The notes under the pieces were generated by a model. That model was not told the origin of the DNA and ran no database searches. It worked only from the letters and a program-made list of their open reading frames with translations. A stretch of DNA of 17,933 nucleotides from DASPJQ01 sp035299065. GTDB lineage: Bacteria > Bacteroidota > Bacteroidia > Flavobacteriales_D > UBA2798. This document shows, one piece after another, positions 1 through 6,799 of the stretch. Position numbers and translations under genes: made by a program. The stretch's first letter is position 1; the number at the start of each line of letters is the position of its first letter. The DNA lies in contig DATGXI010000060.1 of NCBI GenBank assembly GCA_035299065.1, forward strand, positions 1-17,933, in the 5' to 3' direction.

Positions 1-295
1 TGAAAATGTCAATGAATATTTTCATGCGCGTGGCAAGTGAGGTTGGCTCATCGGCTTTTTTAGGCGGAGCAACTTTTTCACTCAGGTTTTTAAAATTCTG
101 GTCAATTTCCTTTGCCTGTGCTGCCGGGTCAGTAATGGGCACAACCAATGGCTTTTCCTCTTTCTTAGCCGTTATAGCCTCTTTTTTTACAGGTTCGGCT
201 TTTTTTTCAGGTTGATCAATTGGAAAAGCAATACCCATTAACACACCTAAAACAAGGGCAATAAGTATTTGAACTATGAGCTTGGGACGTTTCAT
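1..295 (-). CDS. Partial dicarboxylate/amino-acid:cation symporter (N-terminus)
   Basis: Only the first 98 codons are inside the window; the gene continues beyond base 1. The ATG at 295-293 opens MKRPKLIVQILIALVLGVLM, a basic start followed by a hydrophobic segment (about residues 6-25) ending in AFP. This matches the first membrane helix of the DAACS (GltP/DctA-like) sodium- or proton-coupled symporters (IQILIGLVLGxxFG...FP). A Lys/Glu/Pro-rich, hydrophilic stretch of about 60 residues follows, and then TRMKIFIDIF, which resembles the start of the next family helix (FLRLIKM...). The role would be uptake of C4-dicarboxylates or acidic amino acids across the inner membrane. The hydrophilic stretch is longer than in the classic proteins. 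The gene is divergent from the one at 356. A near-consensus -7 box (TATCTTCG, 321-314) lies 18 bases upstream of the start. The family call rests on the N-terminus alone, so another membrane protein with one N-terminal helix is possible. Confidence 0.5.
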   Translation of the reverse strand, partial: MKRPKLIVQILIALVLGVLMGIAFPIDQPEKKAEPVKKEAITAKKEEKPLVVPITDPAAQAKEIDQNFKNLSEKVAPPKKADEPTSLATRMKIFIDIF

Positions 296-330
296 GCTGG
301 TAGCTTGATGTAACGAAGATAATTTTTAAT

Positions 331-338
331 TAGGTTTG
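331..338 (+). promoter_or_regulatory. -7 box TAGGTTTG for the gene at 356
   Basis: TAGGTTTG followed by C matches the Bacteroidota primary-sigma -7 element TAnnTTTG. A TTG at 305-307 lies 23 bases upstream and could serve as the -33 element, at the long end of accepted spacing. Transcription would begin about 10-12 bases before the ATG at 356. Confidence 0.45.
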
Positions 339-355
339 CAGCCTTATTTCATGCC

Positions 356-1441
356 ATGAAACGCTTTTTTTTATTCAGCCTGTTCTTGTTTATTGGTTTT
401 AAAGCCTCAACACAGGTAGCTATTGATACTTTTTTAACCGATTACGGACGGTTCCTGGCGGCAAAGCCCTGTTTGAGCAAATCTTTTGCCGACATGCAAA
501 AAAAGGCTTATTACAAAGATCACGTCACCTTCACCCAAAAAATGTGGAAACACATTAACGATTCAACCATTGCTAAAATAAACGCGTTCATTGAAACAAA
601 AAACCTGCGTGATGCGGCCGATACGGTAACGTGTTTTTATCCATTTGGTGGCCCCGATTTCCTTTTTGCCAATGTATTTTATCCAAATGCCAAAAATTAT
701 GTATTAATGGGTCTTGAAAATTTGGGGTCTGTTGCCGACATAACCAAAAAAAAAGATGCTGATTGCGATTTGCTGCTGGCTCATTTAAATGAAAGCATGC
801 AATACCTCAACAAATCGGGGTATTTTGTAACCTCACACATGAGCAAAGATTTTTCAAAATCGCTCATGAACGGCACCATTCATACGGTACTGTATTTTGC
901 AGCCAACCGCAATTACATGGTCAAAAAACTGGAAAACGGCAGCATTGATTCAAAAGGTAATTTTGCTTCGGGCAAAAGCGGGTACTACAAAGCCTGGGAC
1001 TTAACACTTACTGACAGTACAGGCAATGAGAAACATGTTTACTACATTTCAGCCAACATTGTTGATTTTAAAGTTTCAAAAACACCTTATTTCACCACGT
1101 TTGTAAAAAACATGGGCAAACACAACACCTTTATCAAGTCAGCATCTTACATTCCACCACATAAAAATTTTTCCATAGTTCGTAACCTTATTCTTGAATC
1201 GCAAAAAATTATACAGGACGATACCGGCATACAACACAAAATGCTGAACGATGCAACCAAATGGACCTACGAGTACTGGGGAACATACACCATGACCATT
1301 AAAGACCTTTCTTGGGGCTTTCAACAAGATTTAAAAGATGCCGTAGCCAAAAGCCCCAACAACAAAAAACTTCCGTTCAGGATTAGTTACAATGGGAATT
1401 ATGGAGAAGGATTAATTATGGTGGCCAGGAAAAAACAATAA
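356..1441 (+). CDS. Secreted protein of unknown function with FYPF-GPDFLFA block
   Basis: This is a 361-residue protein with an N-terminal signal peptide (MKRFFLFSLFLFIGFKASTQ, cleavage likely near residue 19-20) and no other membrane segment, so it should be exported to the periplasm or beyond. Residues 94-124 hold a dense block with FYPFGGPDFLFA and then FYPNAKNYVLMGLE. I recall similar blocks in uncharacterised exported proteins from other bacteria, but I cannot name a domain or a reaction. The C-terminal part is rich in Lys, Tyr and Trp, with no obvious catalytic motif. There are no Cys pairs, haem motif or lipobox. The gene stands alone: divergent from the symporter on its left and convergent with the sugar transferase on its right. 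The ATG at 356 directly opens the signal peptide and is preceded by a plausible -7 box. The coding call is firm; the function is unknown. Confidence 0.85.
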   Translation: MKRFFLFSLFLFIGFKASTQVAIDTFLTDYGRFLAAKPCLSKSFADMQKKAYYKDHVTFTQKMWKHINDSTIAKINAFIETKNLRDAADTVTCFYPFGGPDFLFANVFYPNAKNYVLMGLENLGSVADITKKKDADCDLLLAHLNESMQYLNKSGYFVTSHMSKDFSKSLMNGTIHTVLYFAANRNYMVKKLENGSIDSKGNFASGKSGYYKAWDLTLTDSTGNEKHVYYISANIVDFKVSKTPYFTTFVKNMGKHNTFIKSASYIPPHKNFSIVRNLILESQKIIQDDTGIQHKMLNDATKWTYEYWGTYTMTIKDLSWGFQQDLKDAVAKSPNNKKLPFRISYNGNYGEGLIMVARKKQ

Positions 1442-1446
1442 GTCAA

Positions 1447-1470
1447 AAGTGTGATTTAAGAAGTGTGATT
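1447..1470. repeat. Two 10-base direct repeats in a convergent spacer
   Basis: AAGTGTGATT occurs at 1447-1456 and again at 1461-1470, four bases apart, in the 64-base spacer between two convergent genes. A looser inverted copy (AATCACTT) lies at 1504-1511, at the very end of the sugar transferase gene. A weak stem (AGAAGT near 1460 with ACTTCT near 1486) is possible, but it has no T-tract, so I do not call a terminator here. It may be a small duplication with no function. Confidence 0.5.
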
Positions 1471-1505
1471 CAAATCCTGCTTCAAACTTCTCAGTTCTAA
1501 AATAA

Positions 1506-2915
1506 TCACTTACCCTTACCCTTCATCATAATAAGCACCGTATAGGCCATGATTTTAAAATCAAGCGCCAGTGAGCGGTTTTCAATGTAAATAAGGTCAA
1601 ACTTCATGCGTTCCAGCATTTGTTCTATGTTTTCAGCGTAACCGTATTTAACCTGGCCCCAGCTGGTGACACCGGGACGCACTTTATGAAGATGTTTATA
1701 ATGTTTGTTTTTAGGAATAATCTGGTCAATGTAAAACTGGCGTTCGGGTCGCGGACCAACCAATGACATATCGCCTTTTATGACATTTAAAAATTGTGGG
1801 AATTCATCAATGCGGCTCTTGCGTAAAAATTTCCCGAATCGCGTAATGCGTTTATCGGTTGCGCTTGATAATTGCGGGCCATCCTTTTCAGCATCCACTA
1901 TCATGGTGCGAAACTTTATGATATTAAATGGCCGGCTTTTATACCCAATACGTTGCTGTGAAAAAAATATGGGGCCTTTTGAACTCAGTTTTATGGCTAT
2001 GGCTACAAGAATGAAAAAAGGCATCAATACAAGAATACAGGTAATGGACATAAAAATATCAATCAGGCGCTTAATTGATTTTTGCCATTCAGGCATAGGA
2101 TCACTTTTAATTTCAATTAAAGGCGTACCATAAATGCTGGTTGTTTTAACCGACCCTGAAAGGATATCGTAAACATCAGGAATGAGTTTTACCGTTATGC
2201 CATCTATCTCCAGTTCATTCAAAATGTTTTTTAACTGGTCATGTTCGCTTGATTCAATGGCAATAATAACTTCTTCTACATTGTGTTGCCTGCAAACCTC
2301 GTTCAGGTTGGCTACTTTGCCCAGGTGCGGAATGCCAATATCAATCAATTGCCTGTCAACACCGTTAATGGAAATAAAACCGATGAAACGGTTACCAGCC
2401 GAATGTTTCATGTTGTGCAATTCGTTGTATATACGAATGGCATTTGTATTTCCGCCAATTAGCAATGTATTGAAACCTATTTTGCGGTTATGAACGCGGT
2501 TAACAAGACGTATAACAATAAATAACCTGAAAAAAAGAGTGATGGCAAAATGCAAAACAAAAAGTCCGAGAAACAACTGGTAATAATTTTTATAACTCAT
2601 CACCTTGTCATCAAGAATAAGCACAAAAAACAAAACCATTACACCGAACAAAGACGCAAAAAACGTGTGAGAAATTTCAAGAAAAATATGTTTACGCAGC
2701 ACACGGTTATAATAACCACTACCGAAATAAAGTATGAACCAAAAAACCGGGAGAATAATTATACCGTAATAAAAACGTGCATTGACAATAAATTCAGTTT
2801 TTTCGATGTACACTTTTCGAAACCAAAAAAACAGGATCCACGCGGTACAGCTACTCAACAAATCGAAAAACAACAGTGAAGCGATATATTGTTTATTCAA
2901 CCGGTTATTTGTCAT
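1506..2915 (-). CDS. Polyprenyl-phosphate sugar-1-phosphate transferase (WcaJ/EpsE type)
   Basis: A 469-residue inner-membrane enzyme that starts surface polysaccharide repeat units by moving a sugar-1-phosphate from a nucleotide sugar onto undecaprenyl phosphate. Four hydrophobic segments fill roughly residues 5-130. A soluble CoA-binding-like region (around residues 134-270, with TLLIGGNTNA) follows, and then the C-terminal Bac_transf catalytic domain from about residue 282. That domain has KRLIDIFMS plus a membrane helix, KFRTM near 334, the acidic catalytic pair in RIDEFPQFLNV (370-371) and SLVGPRPE near 384. This is the full long-form PHPT architecture. I chose the ATG at 2915 because it gives MTNNRLNKQY before the first helix; an ATG at 2936 would add seven residues. 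The start overlaps the end of the upstream lipoprotein gene by 11 bases, so the two are probably translationally coupled. The sugar (glucose, galactose or a HexNAc derivative) cannot be read from the sequence. Confidence 0.93.
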   Translation of the reverse strand: MTNNRLNKQYIASLLFFDLLSSCTAWILFFWFRKVYIEKTEFIVNARFYYGIIILPVFWFILYFGSGYYNRVLRKHIFLEISHTFFASLFGVMVLFFVLILDDKVMSYKNYYQLFLGLFVLHFAITLFFRLFIVIRLVNRVHNRKIGFNTLLIGGNTNAIRIYNELHNMKHSAGNRFIGFISINGVDRQLIDIGIPHLGKVANLNEVCRQHNVEEVIIAIESSEHDQLKNILNELEIDGITVKLIPDVYDILSGSVKTTSIYGTPLIEIKSDPMPEWQKSIKRLIDIFMSITCILVLMPFFILVAIAIKLSSKGPIFFSQQRIGYKSRPFNIIKFRTMIVDAEKDGPQLSSATDKRITRFGKFLRKSRIDEFPQFLNVIKGDMSLVGPRPERQFYIDQIIPKNKHYKHLHKVRPGVTSWGQVKYGYAENIEQMLERMKFDLIYIENRSLALDFKIMAYTVLIMMKGKGK

Positions 2916-3777
2916 AAACAACTTTAAAATTATCAATGTAGTTTTCTACTACGTCTACGCCATTATCCTTATCAATGGTTATAATAAATTTGAACGAATC
3001 GGCATTGCTTTGTTCACTTACAATATCGGTAAGTTTCACGTATATTTTTTTCCATTCACCGTTGGTTGCATTTAACACTGTATTGGTTAAGGGAATAAGT
3101 TCAGTGCCGTTAATGGCCTGTATACCTATCCCCATGCTGTTATTGGTTTTATAGTGCAATTCAACAAATACCGGGTTACCTAATTTTGGTAAATCAAATG
3201 ACTGGGATGTTATTACACGTGCATAATCAAATCCCGCAGGCAATTCAATTTTACCAGAGCCTGTACCTTCAAATACATTTACAGTATCATTCACGTAGGC
3301 CACACCTGCATCGCTGTTCGGATCAGCATAAAATTCTATAGCTGCATCGTCAAAATTTTCGTGCCATATACCTACATCAGTTGAAGGATAATAGGAAACT
3401 GTTGGTTGGTCAACACCTGTCATTTCATGAACATGGCCTGGAATCAGGTTCACGGTTTTAATGAAAGGAAGCAACAGTGAGTATTTTGCCCTGTGTTCGG
3501 TAAGACCATCTTCCTTGATACCACCGGCTATTGTAATTTTTTGGCTGCCTGAAGCAAGAATTGGAATGGTGGCAGGAAGATTGAAAACCCCAACAGGCTG
3601 ATCGTTTACATAAACCCAGGCATCAATCAGGCCGTGTTTGGCTGTTCCCTGGCTCGGACTAACTGATAAATCAATGTGATCGATATGAATGTAGGCGGGA
3701 ACCTGTTCAGGTTTATCCCATTTTTTACATCCATTAAATACGAAAGCGCAAAATACGATCAAGTAAATTTTTTTCAC
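2905..3777 (-). CDS. Putative lipoprotein of unknown function, polysaccharide-operon linked
   Basis: A 290-residue exported protein. I chose the GTG at 3777-3775: it gives MKKIYLIVFCAFVFNGCKK, a compact lipoprotein signal with Cys17. The lipobox FNGC is not ideal. A longer frame opens at TTG 3795, but that codon lies inside a TATTTTTG -7 box, so it is probably not used. The mature chain is beta-rich, with many short alternating hydrophobic runs (DAWVYVNDQPVGVF, then FNLPATIPIL). Its C-terminal half (from about residue 140, with GIWHENFDDAAIEF and a closing YIDNFKVVYDK) resembles a jelly-roll or carbohydrate-binding-module fold. This is inference from pattern only; I recognise no named domain. 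It sits between a sugar-nucleotide-type oxidoreductase and a glycan-initiating transferase, overlapping the latter by 11 bases, so a role in export or anchoring of surface polysaccharide is plausible but unproven. Confidence 0.82.
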   Translation of the reverse strand: MKKIYLIVFCAFVFNGCKKWDKPEQVPAYIHIDHIDLSVSPSQGTAKHGLIDAWVYVNDQPVGVFNLPATIPILASGSQKITIAGGIKEDGLTEHRAKYSLLLPFIKTVNLIPGHVHEMTGVDQPTVSYYPSTDVGIWHENFDDAAIEFYADPNSDAGVAYVNDTVNVFEGTGSGKIELPAGFDYARVITSQSFDLPKLGNPVFVELHYKTNNSMGIGIQAINGTELIPLTNTVLNATNGEWKKIYVKLTDIVSEQSNADSFKFIITIDKDNGVDVVENYIDNFKVVYDK

Positions 3778-3792
3778 GTCCTGGTCCTGTTT

Positions 3793-3814
3793 CAAAAATA
3801 GGAACGCAAAAGTA
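3793..3814 (-). promoter_or_regulatory. Two -7 boxes ahead of the lipoprotein gene
   Basis: On the minus strand TACTTTTG (3814-3807) and TATTTTTG (3800-3793) both match TAnnTTTG. They fall in the 43 bases between the oxidoreductase stop (3821) and the GTG at 3777. No clear -33 TTG is visible. If active, they would give the lipoprotein-sugar transferase pair its own promoter in addition to read-through from the upstream gene. Confidence 0.35.
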
Positions 3815-3820
3815 GAAGAA

Positions 3821-4813
3821 TTATTTTGCGGAAAACGGGATTGTTTTGGCCTCTATTTTTTCAATGATTTGATAAGCTACGTCAAGCGCTTTAAATCCAT
3901 CTGATAATGAGACCCTTGTCTTCGTGTCTTGGTGAATTGCTTCGGCAAGTGAGCGCAATTCTTCCTTAATAGCGTTACTTTGCTCAATATCAAGCTTATT
4001 ATACACAATTTTTTTTCGGGGTTTGCCTTTTCCAAGATCAAGTGTCAAGGCAAACGGATCAGCACCATCATCTTCGGCCATTTGTACAATTTCCGAGGTT
4101 TTTTCAAGAAAATCAATGCTGATGTATGCATCACGTTGAAAGAACCTTGATTTGCGCATATTTTTCAACGAAATACGGCTTGAGGTAATATTTGCCACAC
4201 AGCCGTTATCAAACTCAAGTCGTGCATTGGCAATATCAGGCGTATCACTCACAACTGCAACACCACTTGCACTAATTTTCCGAATATTGGCATTAACAAC
4301 ACTGAGGATAATGTCCAGGTCATGTATCATTAAATCAAGTACAACCGACACATCAGTACCACGCGGATTAAATTGTGCCAGGCGATGTGTTTCAATAAAT
4401 AACGGGTTGCTAATATACGTTGCAGCTTTTATAAATGCGGGGTTAAACCGCTCCACATGGCCTACCTGCACTTTAACATTGGCTTCGGTTTCCAGCAACA
4501 ACAGGTTCTTGGCCTGTTCAATGGTTTCGGTAACTGGTTTCTCAATAAAAACATGCTTGAATTTTTTTAACGCATGCGAGGCTGTTTCATGGTGCGAAAT
4601 GGTGGGTGTAACCACATCAACCACCTGTACCTTCTCCAAAAGTTCTTCCAATGAAGCGTATGCTTTTACACCAAGTTCTTCCTCTACTTTTTTGCTCACC
4701 GCCAAATCGGCATCATACAAGCCAACCAATTCATAAACATCACTCAATTCCTTTATCAGCCTGATATGAATTTTACCCAGGTGTCCGGCTCCTACTACAG
4801 CTATCTTCAGCAT
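3821..4813 (-). CDS. Gfo/Idh/MocA family NAD(P)-dependent oxidoreductase
   Basis: A 330-residue cytosolic dehydrogenase. The Rossmann dinucleotide motif GAGHLG is at residues 8-13, the acid of the cofactor-binding strand lies in GLYDAD, the family EKP motif with the presumed catalytic Lys is at 91-93, and a D-x3-H pair in VVLDLMIHDLD (Asp160, His164) matches the usual substrate-side residues. GHVERFNPAF at 118-127 is a signature of a Bacteroidota-wide subgroup whose relatives include sugar-nucleotide oxidases of the WlbA/WbpB kind; the substrate here is unknown. An in-frame ATG at 4888 would add 25 residues unlike the family, so I place the start at the ATG at 4813, directly before the Rossmann strand. 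A near -7 box (TACTTTTA, 4840-4833) lies 19 bases upstream. The gene is first in a same-strand run with the lipoprotein and the sugar transferase, and is divergent from pcm. Confidence 0.92.
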   Translation of the reverse strand: MLKIAVVGAGHLGKIHIRLIKELSDVYELVGLYDADLAVSKKVEEELGVKAYASLEELLEKVQVVDVVTPTISHHETASHALKKFKHVFIEKPVTETIEQAKNLLLLETEANVKVQVGHVERFNPAFIKAATYISNPLFIETHRLAQFNPRGTDVSVVLDLMIHDLDIILSVVNANIRKISASGVAVVSDTPDIANARLEFDNGCVANITSSRISLKNMRKSRFFQRDAYISIDFLEKTSEIVQMAEDDGADPFALTLDLGKGKPRKKIVYNKLDIEQSNAIKEELRSLAEAIHQDTKTRVSLSDGFKALDVAYQIIEKIEAKTIPFSAK

Positions 4814-4903
4814 AATTGAATGAGTTTTTGTGTAAAAGTATTGCACCTGCCTATGTTGGGGCTTGCAAATTGAATTTATTTTCAACACCTGGATGTCATC
4901 TAT

Positions 4904-5554
4904 ATGATCACTATGAACGAAGAACCGAAATATGCCGGCATGCGAAAGCGTATGGTGGATGAATTAGCGCAGCGCGGAGTGGCTTCAACTGAAATATTGG
5001 ACATCATGCGCAAGGTAAAACGCCATTTATTTATTGATAAAGGATTTGAGGAGCATGCCTATAATGATAAGGCGTTTAAGATTGGCTCAGGCCAAACCAT
5101 TTCTCATCCAAGCACAGTTGCCATTCAATCAACCTTATTGCAGCTAAAAAAAACCGATAAAGTGCTTGAAATAGGCACCGGTTCAGGTTACCAAACTGCG
5201 GTATTGTGCGAAATGGGCTGTAAAGTGTTCAGCATTGAAAGGCAAAAAGCCCTTTATGACAAAACAAAACCCCTTTTGGAAAGCATGTCATACAGAGCAA
5301 AGTTGTTTTATGGCGATGGTTATGCGGGCCAACCGGCTTTTGCGCCATTTGATAAAATAATTATTACCTGTGGTGCACCTTTAATTCCAGCTAAGTTGGT
5401 AGAGCAATTAAAGCCGGGCGGAATCATGGTAATTCCGTTAGGAGAAAAAGTTCAGATAATGAACGTACTGAGCAAGGGAACTGATGGACAAGTGATTGTA
5501 AAAGAGTATGGTGAGTTCAGATTTGTGCCTATGTTGGAAAAAAAAGTACGCTAG
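4904..5554 (+). CDS. pcm: Protein-L-isoaspartate O-methyltransferase
   Basis: A 216-residue cytosolic SAM-dependent enzyme that methylates L-isoaspartyl residues so that damaged proteins can return to normal aspartyl linkage. The family signature AYNDKAFKIGSGQTISHPST spans about residues 52-71 (GQTIS with His where many homologues have Gln). The SAM-binding glycine motif VLEIGTGSGYQT is at 87-98, the acidic strand end is in VFSIERQ, GDGYAG follows, and a closing LKPGGIMVIPLG is present. Length is typical. ATG codons at 4904 and 4913 are both possible; the second gives MNEEPKYAGMRKRM and the choice does not touch the domain. The stop at 5552-5554 is followed by the long regulatory region of the outer-membrane protein. 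The gene is divergent from the oxidoreductase, with about 90 bases between starts. Confidence 0.95.
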   Translation: MITMNEEPKYAGMRKRMVDELAQRGVASTEILDIMRKVKRHLFIDKGFEEHAYNDKAFKIGSGQTISHPSTVAIQSTLLQLKKTDKVLEIGTGSGYQTAVLCEMGCKVFSIERQKALYDKTKPLLESMSYRAKLFYGDGYAGQPAFAPFDKIIITCGAPLIPAKLVEQLKPGGIMVIPLGEKVQIMNVLSKGTDGQVIVKEYGEFRFVPMLEKKVR

Positions 5555-5568
5555 ATTTGAAACTTTAT

Positions 5569-5590
5569 TATCTTTGCCCCCGTTACGGGG
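5569..5590 (+). promoter_or_regulatory. -7 box TATCTTTG followed by a GC-rich hairpin
   Basis: TATCTTTG at 5569-5576, followed by C, is a close match to TAnnTTTG just after the pcm stop. CCCCG (5578-5582), TTA, CGGGG (5586-5590) can form a tight five-pair stem that would lie at or near the 5' end of such a transcript. No -33 TTG at normal spacing is visible. If active, it would give the outer-membrane protein mRNA a leader of about 135 bases. Confidence 0.35.
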
Positions 5591-5658
5591 TATGTTTATT
5601 AACAAAAACCCTGTGAACAAGTATCAAATGTTAACAACTATAAATTTAAATAGGTTTT

Positions 5659-5689
5659 TAACTTTGGCATGGATTTAGTTATAAATTTG
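5659..5689 (+). promoter_or_regulatory. Promoter region of the outer-membrane protein gene
   Basis: Two TAnnTTTG boxes, TAACTTTG (5659-5666) and TAAATTTG (5682-5689, followed by CA), lie upstream of the ATG at 5718. The second would start transcription about 23 bases before the ATG. Its only TTG candidate (5664-5666) is 15 bases upstream, shorter than usual. TTGGCATG at 5664-5671 also resembles a sigma-54 -24 element, with a poor -12 element (TAGTT, 5676-5680). Which sigma factor is used cannot be decided from sequence. Confidence 0.5.
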
Positions 5690-5717
5690 CAACTAATATA
5701 AACAAAAATAAACAGTT

Positions 5718-6653
5718 ATGAAAAACAAATCTTTATTGATTGCTACGGTTTTCGCTGCGTCTGCTGTTACAGTAAATGCACAAGACCTTACCTCTAAGAA
5801 AGGTGAAACAATTCTTCCGGAGGCTGGCGACTGGGCTATTAGCTTTGACGCAACTCCATTTTTAAATTACGCTGGTCAAATGTTCAGCAACGCTGGTGCT
5901 ACTGCTCCAACAGTTGGATATACCAACGGTTACCCTTGGGCTATCAAAGGTAAAATGTTCAAAGACGAAAAAACTGCATACCGTGCTGGTATCCGTTTAG
6001 GTTTTGGAAGTCAAAACTGGGCTGGTGAAGTTGCTGTTCCACAAGCTTCAACTGCTACTCCTGCTGACTATCCTGCTGAGCCTACAATGACTGAAGATAC
6101 TTACAAGCGTGGCTACAATGGTATCGTATTGTCAGGTGGTCTTGAGATGCGTAGGGGTAAAACTCGCCTTCAAGGTTACTACGGTGGTGAATTAGTGTTC
6201 GGTATGATGGGTGAGAAAGCTACCTATACATATGGTAACAATCTTTCAGCTGGTGACCCAACTACAGTTGATCCAATCATTACTGTTGCTGATTCTTATG
6301 ATTTTGGTACTAACCTTTCTGTTACCGATCCTTTCGGAAACGCAGGTCGTCAAACTGAGTGGAAATCTTCAATGATGGTTTTCGGTCTTCGTGGTTTCAT
6401 CGGAGCTGAATACTTCATCCTTCCTAAAATCTCTGTAGGTGCTGAGTACGGATGGGGCTTAGGCTTCATGAGTATGAAAACATCTTCTACAGTAGAAGCT
6501 CAAGGAACTGCTGCTTCAAGTGGTAACCTTGCTGTAGGAACTTTCACTGAAGAGTCAAAAACTTCAGGTTTCATGATTGATTCAGATATTCAAAACTCAG
6601 CTACTGGTGTAACTGGTGCTTCTGGTTCATTGAACATCATTTTCCACTTCTAA
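5718..6653 (+). CDS. Abundant outer-membrane beta-barrel protein
   Basis: A 311-residue secreted protein. It has a classic signal peptide (MKNKSLLIATVFAASAVTVNA, cleavage before Gln22), a mature chain rich in Gly, Ala, Thr and aromatic residues in alternating strands, and a C-terminal LNIIFHF ending in Phe, as expected for a barrel recognised by the BAM machinery. YRAGIRLGFGSQNWAGEV and YNGIVLSGGLEMRRGKTRL look like transmembrane hairpins. No OmpA peptidoglycan-binding domain is present. Codon use stands out from its neighbours: it strongly prefers GGT, GCT, ACT, GTT, CGT and AAC, with few rare codons, a sign of very high expression. It has its own promoter region and a strong terminator, so it is probably monocistronic. 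A porin or structural barrel role is inferred; ligand and partner are unknown. Confidence 0.85.
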   Translation: MKNKSLLIATVFAASAVTVNAQDLTSKKGETILPEAGDWAISFDATPFLNYAGQMFSNAGATAPTVGYTNGYPWAIKGKMFKDEKTAYRAGIRLGFGSQNWAGEVAVPQASTATPADYPAEPTMTEDTYKRGYNGIVLSGGLEMRRGKTRLQGYYGGELVFGMMGEKATYTYGNNLSAGDPTTVDPIITVADSYDFGTNLSVTDPFGNAGRQTEWKSSMMVFGLRGFIGAEYFILPKISVGAEYGWGLGFMSMKTSSTVEAQGTAASSGNLAVGTFTEESKTSGFMIDSDIQNSATGVTGASGSLNIIFHF

Positions 6654-6676
6654 TCGAAGTAGAAATATAAAGCAAT

Positions 6677-6719
6677 AAATAAAGAACCCTGATCTAACCG
6701 TCAGGGTTCTTTATTTTAT
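6677..6719 (+). terminator. Rho-independent terminator after the outer-membrane protein gene
   Basis: A perfect 12-pair stem, AAAGAACCCTGA (6681-6692) with TCAGGGTTCTTT (6701-6712), encloses an 8-base loop. A/T pairs extend it to 6677/6716, and a T-rich run follows. It begins about 25 bases after the stop codon at 6653. Confidence 0.92.
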
Positions 6720-6799
6720 ACCCTTTTGCTTATTTATGTTAAGACGTTTTTACCAATGGTAATACCCGTTTTAATTTAGGTTACTTTTAATCCCGGATC

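Noticed and set aside
6..215. 69-codon plus-strand frame at the window start
   Set aside because: Antisense to the symporter N-terminus, which has a proper start, hydrophobic helix and family-like motifs.
4152..4736. 194-codon plus-strand frame opposite the Gfo/Idh/MocA gene
   Set aside because: Antisense to a clear dehydrogenase; the translation is low-complexity Ser/Thr/Leu with no recognisable motif.
4814..4888. 25-residue N-terminal extension of the Gfo/Idh/MocA protein
   Set aside because: The extra residues do not resemble the family; the ATG at 4813 lies directly before the Rossmann strand and a -7-like box falls within the extension.
6751..6761. Palindrome TACCAATGGTA upstream of the glycosyltransferase
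   Set aside because: An 11-base palindrome in AT-rich DNA is expected by chance, and no second copy or operator context was found.
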